This document shows, piece by piece, positions 21,606-36,162 of a stretch of DNA of 64,000 bases. The stretch covers positions 24,863,001 through 24,927,000 of the forward strand of contig NC_081817.1 of assembly GCF_030704535.1 (NCBI RefSeq), given 5' to 3'. A program made the position numbers and the translations under genes. The first letter of the stretch is position 1. Every line of letters starts with the position of its first letter. Below the pieces are notes generated by a model. That model was not told the DNA's origin. It saw nothing but the letters and a program-made list of their open reading frames with translations, and made no database searches. This stretch comes from Vitis vinifera. Taxonomy: Eukaryota > Streptophyta > Magnoliopsida > Vitales > Vitaceae.

Positions 21606-22202
21606 TTTGGTTGTTTTTCTTTTCCCGAGTCACGCAATAAGATGAAAGGCTTCTCATTCATACATGAATATGAGATGATGATTTAGTAAGCGATCCATCC
21701 AAGGGGATGGATGCAGTAGAATAAAATGTACACAAAAAATGGAATGACTTGTGGGAAGAGGAAAGGCATCTGTCCTCAAAGGACTGCATGTCAATATCAT
21801 GGAGTCCTTTCACTGATTATGAGATTCCGACTATAGTGTTTGATTTTTGCTTTTAAGACTTGATTTTCTGATCAAGACTTTGACCTAGGTTTGGGTGATT
21901 TTAGTTCATGGAATAATGATTTTGAACAATTTGAATATGTTTTGATCTAATAATAATGAATTTATATTTGGGTTTGGGCTTGGGCTTGGGCTGAGCTCCT
22001 ATATCTCTTGTGGGCCGGCATGGGAATTGAATACTAGTACTGGTACAGTGTTGGTCAAAGCTGCTTTAGAATTTTGTCGTGAAAAGATTCATGGAAACTT
22101 AGGCACTCATCACGGTGCTTGATGTTCATGTGCCTCTTCTATGGGGGTCAAATTATGATGAATGTATTGTGTGATCAAGTCCTTATGTATATACATGATC
22201 CT

Positions 22203-22219
22203 ACACACACACACACACA
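22203..22219. repeat. (AC)n microsatellite
   Basis: 17 bp of uninterrupted alternating AC. Confidence 0.95.
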
Positions 22220-23490
22220 AAATTTAATTAACATTTAAAGCCTTTTGGTAGTGATTTTAAGAAAAGTTTTTAATTTTTCTTAACTCTTGAATTTTTGTCA
22301 TTTAAATATTAAAAATACTAAAAACGTTTTCTAAAATCACTCTCACACGCATTCTTAGACTTCATTTGATAGTGTTTTTGAAAACACTTTCAATCTAAAA
22401 AGTATTTTTGAAGAAAAATAAAATTTTTGATAAAATTTAAGGAACACTTTTAAAATTCATTGATGGTATTAAAAAATCATTGATAGTGTTTTTTAAAGAA
22501 ACATTTGATAAATTATCTTAAAAACACTTTTAGAAAAAACAAAACATTTTCAGTAAAATTTTTTTGAATAAAAACACTATCAAATAAACTCTTGAACCCG
22601 TTTGATAGTACTTTTAGGCAAAGTGTTTTTATTGAAAATATTTTCTTCTATAATATTTCTATGAAAAACTACCTTATGAGATTCTAGAAAAATGATTTTA
22701 ATAATGTTTTTGACAATATGTTGCATAAGTATACAAATATTTTAATATTAATAAATTGCAAAAAAAAGGACATATAATTTAATTACAAAAAGTAAATATT
22801 ATAATAAATCCAAAACTTTTCATTGTAAAAGCATGTATAAACATTTATATTGTTAAAAAGACTAAAAATAATCATTTTTTATAATTACAAGAAAACTTTG
22901 GAAAATATATTTTTTTAAATGGATTAATCAATAAACATCAATCATAATATAACAAATTTTTTTAATTAAAAAATGAAACAAACTATTTGATTTTATATTT
23001 TTTTTATTACAAAATGATGAGTGGTAGATACTTAAGATTCAAAAGTTTTCTTAAATTATATTTGTTTAAAATTAAAATTAAGAGTCAAATGTTAATTCTT
23101 GCCCCATTGTATTCCTATGTGGAGTGGAGAGTTGGGTTATAAAATATGGTTAAAATTATACCTTTTATGATGCTTGTGATATATGCGTGTAATCTATAGA
23201 TTTTCAAGTGCCCACATAATGTCCATTATAAGCATATGCAAGTTTCTTTCCTTTTGTGAGATAGGAATGCCTAAAAGCATTAATTTCCAATATATATATA
23301 TTTTGCAATGTACACATGATTTACTTTATAAAACTTGCCCATCTAGAACGGAGAGTACTTTGGAGTAGAGTTCAATGATGTTGAATGATAATGATGAAAG
23401 CCTCCGACTGCGGAGTCTTCACTCGGATGGAGAGGAAAGGAGGAAGAGAAAAGTGAAAGGGAAATGGAGGGTATTGGAAAAATACTTGCC

Positions 23491-23509
23491 GGGGGGGGGG
23501 GGGGGGGGG
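23491..23509. repeat. 19-base G homopolymer
   Basis: A run of 19 G on the plus strand follows a GA-rich stretch (23400–23480). Such runs form G-quadruplexes and are error-prone in sequencing, so the exact length is uncertain. Confidence 0.9.
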
Positions 23510-25199
23510 TTTAAGGAATATTTGTAAGCTTTTAAAGTGATTTTTTAAAAAATCACTTCCTAAGCGCTTCTCTAAAAATTGCTTCAAGTATTTTTCTAAA
23601 TTTTTAAATATTGTCAAATACCTATTTTATTACCTTAAAAACACTTTAAATGTTTTTAAGATTATAAACACTTTTAAGAAGCATTACCAAATGAGCTTTT
23701 AATTATTTTTTACATAAAAATTTAAGACATATTTGGATGTATAGTATTGTTAGACACCTTAAGAGCTATGTGAAGATATAATGCCTAATATCAAAAAGCA
23801 TCCATCCCTAAAATTCGAAACCCGTTTTATGATCCCCTCATTTTTTAAGCTCTTAAATTTATTTTAAAAAATGGTAAAAATCGTATATCTTCATTTCTAA
23901 TATTATCGGAGATGATTATTTGTTTTTTTTTATTATTCTAAAATTATAATTTTTAGAAAAAAAATTATTAGAATTATGAAAAGATTAAGAAAAAAGAAAT
24001 GAGAGAAGAAGTGGGTTGAGAATCTGAATCAATTTATAAAAGAATTTCAATCTTTTCACATATAAGTACTTTTATCTTTTAAAAACCTATAATTCTAATG
24101 GATATATAGAAAGTTTATCCTTGAAAAATCATAATTCTAATGGATATATAGAAAGTTTGGTAGATGCAAATATAATTTCTCTTTTAACACTTCGAAACAA
24201 TCCAATAAATTGGTGCTAGCCTACTAAGCCTTGAGGCCCAAAAGAGAGCGGGCTTGGACAGTGAAGGGATACTGCCCAGCCCGTGTAATTACATGGTCAT
24301 ACTATATGGTCAGCCTAGTCTTGAGATCTATGGGCCATCTTGGTTTTGGCTCACTAAGGTAGCTCTTAGGCAAGCTCAACAGCTTGATGCACTTCTCATC
24401 TTGGAATAAGCCCAGAGTTGGGACGACCCAATCTTTGACTAAAGCCCATGTAAGAGCATCTAGGCTTTAGGCAATTACATTTAGGGTTACTCAGTGTACT
24501 AATACATGTGGCAATTTTGACACCAGCCTAACATGAGTGAGAAAAGACATAAATATTAGTGGGTTCGGGTCACACATAATCACGTTTTTGTTGTAATCGT
24601 ATCAACTCATATAACTCATTCAATTAGTGATGTTTATGGTTTGTTTATGAGAAAAGACATTTATGATTTGTTTAACCCAATTTATTAATTTTAAATATTT
24701 AAAAATTCTAAAAATTTAAAATACCTTTTAATTATGAATAATATCATATAGTTAAAAAAACCTTTAAGAACTAAAGTATAATTTTAGTAAAGATTAAAAA
24801 TATTTTATAATTTAATAAATAAATAAAATTATAACGAGTATATAATTAAAATTTTAATTTATTTTTATTTTATAAATGTATTATAACTTAAAATAAATAA
24901 ATTAATTAATGAAAAGTGTAAAAATTAAACTTAAAAGTTAAGAACAACTAAAAAAAATATTTTAAATTAATATTCTTATAAAATTAAAATTTTAAAAAGG
25001 TTAATTAAAATACAATCATATTAATGAGTTTAATGAATTAAAATTATATTAATCAGTTTAACGGGTTATAGTCATGTTAATAGCCAGGTTTCATAAGAAT
25101 TAGTCTCACCCATTTACTTTGAAATTCTCCAATAACATGCAGTACAATTTGATTTGGGAAAAAAAAATTCAAACATATCATTATTTTCCATGCAAAAAT

Positions 25200-25640
25200 T
25201 ATGCTCATATACTTTGAATGTCTTCTAAATGGCACTATCTCTCTTCCATTTGATGTCTTAAATTTGGAAGTCAACATTCTCAATTGATACGTCAAAGAGA
25301 GATTGCCAAGCTTTTCCAGGCTTTGTGCATGTGATCCCGATGAGCAAGCCGTATGATTGTCGACCCATGCATGGTCATAGCTTCTCAGCATGTCAAATGA
25401 GCATCCCTTTCCCAAGTATGCGTGGTCCATTGCACCAAAGCATTCTAACCATGACAAAACTCAAATCTACCACAAGATCGCATTGACATCTTGTCACATC
25501 CTAATATGAATGTCATTTTTTTTAGAAGAGTTGTGCAGTTCTCTCACTAAAGAAGTATAAATACTCTGAATCCCATTTTCCAAATATCATTGTCATCCAT
25601 TTCTCATCAACTTCAAATCCTATAAAAGCAAATTAAATTA
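25200..25640 (-). pseudogene. Annexin D4-like relic: exon 3 and a trace of exon 2
   Basis: On the minus strand, 25450–25220 aligns with exon 3 of the annexin at 18–21.6 kb: Q-W-T-T-H-T-W-E-R-D-A-H, then in shifted frames the region of A-Y-G-L-L-I-E and A-W-K-S-L. Stops and indels break it. Intron-like sequence 'tcacatcctaatat' at 25496 matches the intact intron near 20140. The start of exon 2 (tcatcaacttcaaatcctataaaa) survives near 25600. The flanks toward 25080 also match intron 3. This is a decayed tandem duplicate in the same orientation as the intact gene. Confidence 0.85.
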
Positions 25641-25932
25641 ATATAGGAATTAAATTAATTATGATTGGGTCGAGAACTTTCTCTTTGTTGCTGCTTATGA
25701 TGAAAGCTATTAGAGAATTGCTAAATGAGGGGAACGAGGAGATCTAGACATGCCAAAACCTATAGGTGGGCACTTGTAGGAATCTTCTCTGCATAAGCGT
25801 TGTGAGCAGAGAGGGTGTGGGGGCCATTTTGAGAGAAAATAGAGGGAAACTCTATTGAAATTTTCCTAGTTAGACATTGTTTTAAGATTTAAGTTCAATT
25901 GACCTTTTGTTATTAATTTCCTTTTTAGATGA

Positions 25933-26453
25933 TGTTTGGTAAATCAATTTGGTGAATTAATGATTTAATGACTTAATTTAAGTCATTAAATATATTTGGT
26001 AAAATAAATTAATATCAAAATTTAAAGTAAAAAATAATTTTAAGTATTAATTCAAAATAATGAATTTATTTTTAATCTTAAATCTCTTTTATAACATTTG
26101 TCCATATTTACTAAGAGTATATTTTACAATTATGGCTCTATATTTATAACTCCTTTTTTATAGTAAATATTTTTATAGTTATTTTATATATGTACAATAT
26201 TTTAAATATGAATGTTTAACAAATAAATTTATTATTTAAAATTAGTAAAAATATAAATATTAATTAAAATTAATAAGGGTAAATATCTCAATTTGATGAT
26301 TTAGAATCAATTTTAAATTAACTTTATCAAACAGCCTTAATACTTAATGTAAAAAATAAGTGATAAGTTTTAAATTAATAATTTATGAATAATTTAACTT
26401 AAAGTCAATTTAAGTCATTATTAAGTAATAAGTATTAAGTTTTTACCAAACAC
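25933..26453. mobile_element. Foldback MITE with TGTTTGGTAAA ends
   Basis: The left end reads tgtttggtaaatcaa…ttaatgacttaa and the right end reads the approximate reverse complement (ttaagtcattattaag…ttttaccaaaca). The interior is AT-rich and non-coding. A clear target-site duplication could not be fixed by eye, so the superfamily (hAT or Mutator MITE) is left open. Confidence 0.6.
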
Positions 26454-27619
26454 CCACTTACTAAGTTACTTCAATTAAAAGATATTGGAGTCATCATAAT
26501 TTGTCTTCTTTGGTTCTTGGAATCTAGTAAAAGAATGAGAGTAAGAATGGGAGAGGATGCATTGGGTAAGAATAAGCATTGTAGAAGTTTGGTTACAATA
26601 GGAAACCAACGGAAGAGTAATGACTAGGGAAATGAAAGGGAATAAGATATAGGATTGATAATGCAAGGGAAAATGGGTAAATAGTAGGGCTATTTGCAAA
26701 AAAGGTGGATTCAATGCTTTTCATTTTTTTTTCAATTTATTCTAACCATTTTTAAATTGGATTGCATATACTAAATGCATACCTAATTGTTAGGATTTTA
26801 GCTAGCTCAACCTCAAGTAATCATTGTAGAGAGAGGGGAAGGGTGAATGGGTGAAGGTCACTTTTAGCAAATTTAAGCTATGTAAGGCAATTGACAATTA
26901 TATGCAAATGTATAACAAATATAATGAAAATTAATTGCATATAAAATAGAGAGAGTAAGGAAGTGAAATTGTAGACGTTGGATTTTATGGTAGTTTAATG
27001 CAACCTAACTTATGTCCACTCTCCTTAAGCTGTTAATTGAGTGAGAGTTCCATTAATCTAAGACTTCCAACACAAGTATTCAAGATATATAATTGGATTT
27101 TTCAACTCTAATGAACACTACAAATTTCTTCAAGAGATGCCTCACTTTTGAATTCCTTAAGTGATATCCCATATTTGGCAAACACTAAGTGATACCTTAT
27201 ACTTAAATTTTTCTGTTAAGTGACTCCCCACACTTGAGCTTTCTTTGCAAAGGTTACAAATTGATAGGAAATATAATCTCACAAGATCATAGTACAAATT
27301 TAAGCTAAGCTCAAATAATATGAAGAATAACTAGGATTGAGGTGCATTAAATGGATATGCAAGTTTTGAAATAAGGTGCACTAAATGGATATGCAAGCTT
27401 TGAAATAAGGTGCATTAAAAAAACACTCCCCTAAGGCTTAAATATAATCAAGAAAGATTTTGGAATGTTAAACCCTCTTAAACAATGAAGAATGAAACCT
27501 TTTTATAAGAGAGGGAAGCCCAAACTAGCCATAGGCATAGTTTGGGGTTTGATTGGTTGAGCATCGACTTGACTAGTTCACTATCCTTTGTGCATTAATT
27601 GTGTAAGCAATTGACCATT
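26454..27619. other. Intergenic, older repeat sequence
   Basis: No gene recognised. Two short direct repeats of 'aaggtgcattaaatggatatgcaag' type lie at 27338–27420. The sequence continues on the far side of the solo LTR at 29176, so the LTR inserted into pre-existing, probably repetitive, DNA. Confidence 0.4.
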
Positions 27620-27624
27620 GGGGT

Positions 27625-29170
27625 TGATTCGTCCCCATTGTAGTCATGCCATTTGATTATGGCTTAGACGGGTGTTATCAACAAAATTTATAAAACCTAA
27701 ATCACCTCACATTAGGGTAGCATAGCTAACATAGTATAGTGGCTTTAGGATCGTCCACAGGGATGAGTTTACATCGTACAGTTGACTTAACTGAAGGAAA
27801 TAAAATGGTGCTTTTTCTTATGAAAATTAGCTTGTAAAGAAAATGGAATTGTGGTTGCAAAGATTGATTTTAAGTTAAGTAAAAATAATAAGTGAAGTTA
27901 ACTACAAAGAAAAGGTCTCTTGGAGCTTTAGGTCACTATGATCGGGTTCCTTAGGCAAAGGGGGAGATTCTGGATCTTCTCCTCGCGTTGGGGACAATAA
28001 CATAAAGGATGGTTATCTCCTGAACCATTTTTGTATTTAGCAATTAAGATTTTATCCAAAGGGTTCCTAAAAAATGGTAATTGCTTCCCATTAATGGCTT
28101 CAAACACTAAAGACCCTTGAACTACCTTTCAATGGCTCGTAAATGATAACTAATAGACATCTATGGATCTAGCAATAAGCATCCATAGAATCTGAAAAGC
28201 TTACCAAGTATTGGCCATTCAAGGTGATTTTAACCTTGAACCATCTTCCAATGGCTTGTAAATGATAACTAATAGACATCCATGGATCTAGCAATAAGCA
28301 TCCATAGAATCCGAAAAGCTTACCAAGTATTGGCCATTCAAGGTGATTTTAAGGGATTTAAAACTAAACCTTGAAATAAAAACCATTAATGCTTAACAAC
28401 TACTTTCATTTAAAGCAAGGACAACTCCCACCTTTGCATTTGGGTCCTTCACCTAGCTTCCATCACTCCAAGAAACGTAAAACCTAGCCACTCATCCCCT
28501 GATAAATCATCCTTAGAGGTTGTTTGGCTAAAAAGAAAAATGAAAACAAAATGAGAAGGAAAGGCAGAGCACAAACTCTGCATATTTCTTACTACGAGGG
28601 TTTACAAGTGTTCAATAAAAAAACATACATCTTCATCTCCTCTCTTTCTCCTTATATATATGCTACCTAAAAGATATATAAAAAGATATAAAAGAAAATA
28701 TCTAGGTTGGTTACAAGGAGAAACTAGGAAATTACACAAAATATCTTAAGATAAAAATCTAACAGAGTCGGTGCACAGGAAGATTTCGCATACCATGCGA
28801 AATTTGGCATGGTGCACGAAATCCTTTGGCTGCTTCAAGTGGTTTCGCATGGTGTGCGAAATTTCGCACAGCCATGCGAAACTGCTAGTTGTTGGATTTC
28901 TTCCTTTGGTTTTCTTCCTTGCATCTCTGATTGGCTTGGAAAAGGGTTATGAAATGCTCCAAAGCTTGGATTCTTCATGTATTTTAGCTTTAACTTGCAT
29001 TGCCATAGCTTTGAGCTACCAAAAACACCAAAACTTGCCAAAAACTGATTAGTAACCTTTGCTAAGTTCCTTAATGTGCCAATTGAGTCAAAAAGTATTA
29101 ACTACTACTCAAAAAGTGTTTAAAACAGTTAGTTTCAAGCTATAAAAGAGTACTTTTTGAGTAGTAATCA
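27625..29170 (-). mobile_element. Solo LTR of the same Ty3/gypsy family as 850–2787
   Basis: This 1.55 kb sequence starts TGATTCGT and ends GTAATCA, with the exact 5-bp duplication GGGGT on both sides (27620–27624 and 29171–29175). It shares the start, middle ('gggtagcatagct…ttaggatcgtcca') and end (cactttttgagtagtaatca-type) blocks with the LTR at 850–2787. No primer site or internal sequence adjoins it, so it is a solo LTR left by recombination between two LTRs. The minus orientation is assigned from the other copy. Small frames inside it are not genes. Confidence 0.93.
28130..28350. repeat. About 119-bp tandem duplication inside the solo LTR
   Basis: 'aatggct(c/t)gtaaatgataactaatagac' begins at about 28131 and again at about 28250. 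The two units match over 'ggatctagcaataagcatcc' and 'ttaccaagtattggccattc'. The LTR at 850–2787 has only diverged single traces (ctcgcaagagataactaatgga near 1413 and 1511), so the near-identical duplication here arose within this copy or its sub-lineage. Confidence 0.85.
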
Positions 29171-29175
29171 GGGGT

Positions 29176-31862
29176 TCAAGGCTTCAATTGAGCCTTGATC
29201 GAAACTCGGCTAGTCTTTAATTGGTCTCAACTTGTTGAACACTTGCTACTAGAAATCAAGGGTGCACAAAATACCCCTCGATTGATAAAGTCCACTTGGC
29301 TCAACCAATTTCCTAGACCCTTAACATGTCGCATTGTGAAATGCTCAAATAATCCAATTTTGAGGTTTGGAACCTCTAAAAACTTGTGTAATACAACTTA
29401 AAACCTTTAAAGCAAGTTTATAAAGAATTTGACTTAAGGTTTTGATTAAAAACATGAAATCATCCAAATATAAAATATTGTAAGGCAATTTAACTCTTGG
29501 ATGATTGTAGGTGCATCAATAAAAATACAACGTATAATCCTAATGTATCAACAACCTTACAAAGAGATCCTAAGAAATGGGTTTTCAGTGATTTCCTCTT
29601 TGAGGTCTTCATTTTCTTTTTGAATTTCTTTTGACTTATTTTATCTTTATGATTACCACTTTATAAATCTTCTTGCCTAAACACATTTAAGATAAAATAT
29701 TAGTTTCAAGCTTTATTTTCTTATCATCAAAATGGAGATTAACCAAATCTTGGTTTAACAATCTCCATTTTTTTATGATGACAAAATCAAGGTTGCTAAA
29801 ATGCCCCTCCTCAATATATGATCCTTGATTTTTAGAAAATATTTAAGTTTAAAAACTTTAAGGAGTATATTAAAAATGTTAAAAATAAATAAATATATAT
29901 ACCCAAATATAAATAACATAAAGGTCAATTAAGAATATGACGAGATATAGACATTAAATATGATGCATGCATATTTGACCAATTATGCACATAACATCAA
30001 TAATTAAGATTACGAAATACAAGATTGTCATTTTACTACAATGGCAACCTAATATTGATATTTCATCGTAATTACAGCCACTCATAACTGGGGGAAAAAA
30101 TCAATCATAATACTAACTCTTAAAATTAGCAACCCTTAATTTTTTTTTAATTATTAAGAGAAGACATTTTGCTTCTATTTCGCTCTATATGCTTGTGGGT
30201 GTTTGAAGCTATCTCGGATATATTTGTGGATAGTAGAGAAGAAATTCGTTAAGCAAAATACAAGGAAAGTAAAAACAACTTTTGAAAAAGAGAGCTCCAA
30301 AAGTATTGTTTTTAATTAATACGATGTTAATTTTCCTTTTTTTTAAAAAAAAATAAATAAATTTATGGCATAGAGTTTAGGTGTAAATAAAATATTTTGA
30401 ATTAAATAGATTGCATTTTGTACCCTATCCAATTCTTGCCATGAGATATTGGTGATATCTTTACCATGATGATCAATTATATAAGAGGGTTATTGCTTTA
30501 ATATATACTATAGCACAATGAAATTGGACTTGAGAATAACCAATTTATTTAATTGTATAAATATATAGGTCCTCGGTACAAACAAATACGAGCATGATAC
30601 AAAAGCAATAGAACTTTAGTACAAAGCTATAGGAATAATGGTTCAATTGTATTGGTCCAAATGCATAAAGAAATGGGTCCAAAATGAAAGGTAATAAGAC
30701 CAAAGATACAAAGCAATGGGACCATAGTACAGGCTAATTGAACAAATGATTTATAATTCTATCCTTGAGAGTGAAATTAGGGATAATAGAAGATGAGTGA
30801 CTAATTTAGGGGTGAAATGATCAATTTCTAAATTGAAATGACTAATTTCATGAAGACAATTAATAATTATAGGAGCACAATGTGCCTCAACAAAGGGTGA
30901 AGGGAGGAGGCAATAAAGTTTTTCATGTACCCTCTCTTTTCATTAATGGTGGAGTGATTTTTCTCTCTAAATTAGTGTGTCTAATATCATTCAATAATGT
31001 AAATGTGGTGCCTCTTGCATATAGTTGTTAAAAAATAATTTTTTTAAAAATTTAATGTTGTTATATAAGCTAGATGTTGAATTTAAAAATTAAGAACAAA
31101 CTAGGGACATGCTAGGACAAATAAAAAAGGAGTCATCACACTGTTTGATTTGTTAGGGAACATGGGAAATAAAGCTGAACCTTGAAACTCAAGTCACTTG
31201 CTTCACTATTGATAAAGAACTAATGGAGCTATTAATTGAAGATTCCCTTAACACATGAAAGTAAGATGCTTAGCTATTGTTGGTTCATTTTCAAGACTAA
31301 GACAAGGGTTGATTTTGGGAAACAACACATTAAAGGGTGTCTCCACGGTTCTAAAAATTCTACCTTTTAAGTTAGAAAGTTAAGCTTTCTTTGTTGGCTT
31401 AGAAGATAGAGCATTTTTAGATGGATACGGTTAGATATTAATTTGGTGTTATAATTTTATGTATTTTTACTTCAATTAAAATTGAAATTGAAGTCGATAT
31501 CATGATTTCCGAAGAACAATGTTGATATATATTATGAAAGTTCACACTAAACAAAGCATTTGCTTGCATAAATCAAGAAATGGTTTTTCCTAAAATCAAT
31601 ATAGTTGGAAATCATGATATTATCGGCTCAAATTCTATAAACTTAAACTTTTAGAAAATATGATTGTCCAATATGATATCACAGTCTCATTTGATCAGAG
31701 ATCATGTGTTCAAACATTACTACAAGGACATTTATTTGACCGTACTTAAGAGGTGTTAAAGACTATAATTTACATTATAAACGTAAATTATAAGCATCAA
31801 ACTCCTTGAAGCAAATTATTCTTATTCAAAGAATTTTATTTTCTTAAAGGTTATCTAATTTA
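29176..31862. other. Intergenic, with a possible copia 3'-end signature
   Basis: No gene recognised. Near 29740–29790, the minus strand reads 'gatgataaaaaaatggagattgttaaacc'-like sequence. This resembles the polypurine tract and LTR start of plant copia elements (…GGAGATTGTTA…), so 26.5–29.76 kb may include an old LTR in which the solo LTR is nested; this is weak. The rest (29800–31860) is AT-rich without clear repeats or frames. Confidence 0.35.
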
Positions 31863-34800
31863 GGTCTTACCAAGGATTGAAATTTCAAATTTTATTGGCG
31901 ATATTTCACCGATATATCGGATATTGGATGACCCCAAAACGATTTTGAGAACTGATTATCGAACAGGAGGAATTTCGAGAAAATGTTAGAAATATCAGTG
32001 ATATATCGGTTTGGAACCAATAAATCAAAGATTAAATCGGCCATGGAGCAACTCAAGGAGCAACGGGAAGAAATGGAAAAAATCTGCGATTTTTTTTAAA
32101 CAATTGAAAATTCATTTAACGATCATATTTGAATTTTTGATGATCCAATGGCCCAGATTTGACCCATGCTTTTGTAAAGGCGTCCAATGGTTAGATTTGT
32201 GATCCATTGGTGGAAAATCAATATTGACTTGATCCAACGACTACGAAATGTTTCCAATGGTTATTTGAAGATCTAATGGCCAAATTTGAACCAAAATTTG
32301 ATCCAATGGTTAAAATTAATTTATAATGACTATTTAACCATCCAACGACTAGTTTGACCAAAAAAAATCCTATAAATACTCACAAACCACTCCATTTCAT
32401 ACATAAGAATTTATTTTATTCTATTGCTCCAAATTTTTATTGTTTTGATCTCTACCAAAATTTTTAAATTTTGAAAAGTTGGTGGTGAAGGGGATTAACT
32501 CCAAGTCAATGCTAATTAAGGTATGTTTTACCTTTCATAAAATTTATTTTTATTATGCATAATTCAATTTTATTTTTTATGTATAGTTTAATTGATATTA
32601 TCTAATTTTAAAATTTATCATATTAACGTTAAATTTCATATGGAATGGATATTGATTTGACATCTATGCATATTTAGTTTCATTTTTTAATAATTTTAAA
32701 ATTTAATTTAATTCATATGGAAATTTAATTGTAATGTTTATCTATTTCATGCATAATTCAATTTTAATTTCAATTTTTATTAGTAATGATTCTTATCAAT
32801 TTCATGAATGTGGAAAATTTATTTAATTCAATTTAATGTAATTTAATTTAAATTTAATTCATATGAGAATTTAATTGTAATGTTTCTCTATATATGCATA
32901 ATTCAATTTTAATTTCAATTTTTATTTGTAGTGATTCTTACCAATTTCATGAATAATATTAATATTAAATTTCTTAGATGTTTTATTTTTAATAATTTTA
33001 AATTTGATATTAGTTTCATATAGGAATTTAAAATACATGTTTAGAAAATGGCTAGTGGAAGTGGTATCATGGGTCGAGATCCTTGTTGGAAATATTGTAC
33101 AATTATGGAAGAGAACAAAAATGGAATAGTATACAATTATTATGGGTTGACAATAAAAAGTGGTGAGATTACTCATTTTAAATTTTACCTATCACATATA
33201 GACCCTCCTTCAAATACAAAAAAAATGTCCTAACGTGCCTCCAAAAGTGAAACAAGAAATAAGATGACTTCTAGAGGAAAAAAAAAGGCAAAAGAGAAGA
33301 AACCTGTAGATATAGAAGAGATCCGAGCTTAATTGCGAGACACAATGGGAGGAAGACATAGACGTATAACTGATGAGGATGATGACTAGAACCTTGATGA
33401 TCATGATGATGATGGAGATGATGATGATGTGTATATGTATTCAACTGACATGCACCTTGATGAGCGGCATGCTTATAGAGCGACGGTTCGAGCATCAAAA
33501 GCTACCGAATGGAATCGCCAACAAGAAAAACATTTTGTGAGAGGCACACTACAATAAAATTGATTATTAGTGACAATAAATTTTGTCGCAGAAGATAATA
33601 ATATTGTCGCCAAATAAATTTTGCGATGAAAATTCTTTCGTTTCATGGATGTCGCCAATTCCTCGTCGTGAAAAGTTTTAGCAACAAATTAAATATTTCG
33701 TCTCGAAAATTATATAGAGACAAAAAAAATTTTGTGTCTAATAATTTTTTATGATGAAAAACTTTGTTGCTAAATATTTAAACTTTTGTTGCTAAATATA
33801 CTCAGTGAAAATTAAGTTGTCGCCAATTGGTAAAAAAAAACAACAACAAAATTGATATTTTTGTTAGTAAATAGATTTTGTTACAAAACCTTATTTTGTT
33901 ACCAATGGTTAAGGTTATATATATATAATTTTAAATTAAATCATATCTTATTCAATTAATATTACATTGCTTAAGTTTTATAAAATTATAACACCTGATT
34001 TAATAATTAAATTATGTGATAAGATAGGTCAAATTAATATATAATTGATAATATTGCCTCCAATACAAAGGTATATTTGTTATATCCACATATACAAATA
34101 AAGGTACCAAACATTACAATCCATATTTGAAAAATATGATAAGTTCCAAAACAAAAAGAAAAATAACAAACTAAAAATATTTACATGTGCAAAATTTTAT
34201 AAAATTAAAAAAACACAAGTAAAAAAACTAAAATATACATCAACTCTCGAGGTTTATTTGATGCAATCCATCTAGATCTTGATAAGGATGTGGTAATCAA
34301 GGTTCATGAACTTTGACTCTTGATATATCCAAATCTTGAGCCTCATAGTTATGTTCATATTTCAACCTCTATGAAGGCTTGAGCACTTTCTAGCATTAGT
34401 TTGCCTTTGTAATTCCAACTCTTTTTCTACAAACAAGGAAAGTCAAATTGTGTGAGATACAATTAATTGAATAAATGAAAGTTCCATGAATACATTCAAA
34501 TAAAATTTAAATGTCTAACTCTCATCCTATTTTTATTAAATGCCTAAGGCACAATGCAAATGTCCAAAGTCCAAAAGCTACAATAATAACCCAAGCCCAA
34601 TATCTAATATAAATGTTCAAGCCCAATATCCAAAATTCCATACAAATATCCAAAGCCCACATGAAATAGTAATGAGTTCCAAGCCCAAATAACCAATATA
34701 AATATCCAAACCCGACAAGCCCATTATACAATACAAATGTTCAAGCCCAAATCAAATAATAATAACAATACCCAAACCCACTATCCAATATAAATGCCCA

Positions 34801-36162
34801 AAGTCCAAATCAAATAATAATAACAATATCCAAGCCCAACATCCAATATAAATATCTCAACCCAATATTCAATAAAAATGTCCAAGCCCAAAAGTCCATA
34901 CAATTGTTCAAAGCCCAAATCTAAAAAATGAAAATAATTAGGCCCAAATTTAATATTTCAAATTAAAATACAAATTCAATACACAATAATTAATCAATAC
35001 AAATTAAAAACATGTTAACTTAAAATTAAATCATTCAAAATAAAATCCCAAAATCATCTAAATCCAACCCCTTTACACACAATATTCAAATTAACTAAAA
35101 ACTTAAACACAATATTCAAATCAACATTCAAATTAACCCCAAAATTCACACACAATATTTAAATTAACCAAATATACCCAATGTCCAAATTAACCCAAAG
35201 TCTAAATACAATTATCAAAACAACCCAAAATTTACACAATATTAAAATCAAATAAATGCAAATTTAACATTAATAATACCCAAAATTAACCAAAAGCCCA
35301 AAATCAATAAGTTAAATATCCAAGGCCCAAACCAATGCATATATTAAAGCCCAACTGAAATAATAATAACAATACTAAGTCCAATATCCAAATCCACGAT
35401 TATTTCCCAATTAATCACATACCTACTAAAGCAACAGGTTTAAGACTATAAACTAGAAAATGGGTGAAATATTGGAGAAAAAGAGCATTTTATAAGCAGA
35501 ATTGGGAACTAAATTGAGGAAAATTTTAAAATGCTCCTCCCTACATCACCAATCTATCCCAAACTACACATACTCTCTCTTCCCCCTCTACAAACACTGA
35601 TCTTAAATCTAAAAGTGCAAACACAGCCCCAATTTGCCTTACAATAATCCAACCCATAAGACCATAGAAACATATTAATAAGTCCTATATTACACTGACA
35701 TACATGACAATTGACAAAATGAACCTTTCCCAAAGAATCCTGGAATGCAAACTAAATCTCCAAAATTATTTTGCTAAAAAAAATTCCTTCTTATAATAAA
35801 TTAAGTAAACGGATATAAGAAGTTGCTTTTGTATAATGGTTCAACCAAACCAAATTGTTGAATTAGCCTAGTTTTACAGAGGATTTTGTCTCTTCAGGCT
35901 CCAAATATTAAAAATCCGAGATTCAAAATTTCCTTTTCCACAGCCTATCAAAGCAAAAAAAAGGAAGGTATATGCATTCTTTTTCCTTAGTTTCTCAACA
36001 ACCAAAGAAAAAAGAATCAAGATTACAAGCGCTTCAAATCTTGGAGTGAGATAATTGCAGATAAATTAGTTGAATAACACCACAAGAAACTCGAAATTCA
36101 ACAAAAACCAACATAAATAAGTTCTAAATACAAACATGCATGGCAAAGAACAAAGAAATCAC

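Larger units (their letters stand above)
21606..25199. other. Upstream flank of annexin D4-like gene and MITE-rich intergenic DNA
   Basis: The 5' flank of the annexin (21606–21900) has no convincing TATA box. Beyond it are foldback MITE remnants (22232–22360; 22350–22620 with repeated 'gatagtgtttttg'; 23515–23700), a (CA)n run at 22203–22219, and a 19-base G run at 23491–23509. The stretch 24600–25080 is very AT-rich, with nothing recognised. No coding frame is supported. Confidence 0.5.

Noticed and set aside
23372..23617. Minus-strand frame with poly-Pro
   Set aside because: The proline tract is the 19-base G run read backwards; flanks are AT-rich and MITE-like.
33271..33498. His-rich minus-strand frame
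   Set aside because: Antisense of the Asp-rich (gatgatgat) segment of the hAT transposase gene.
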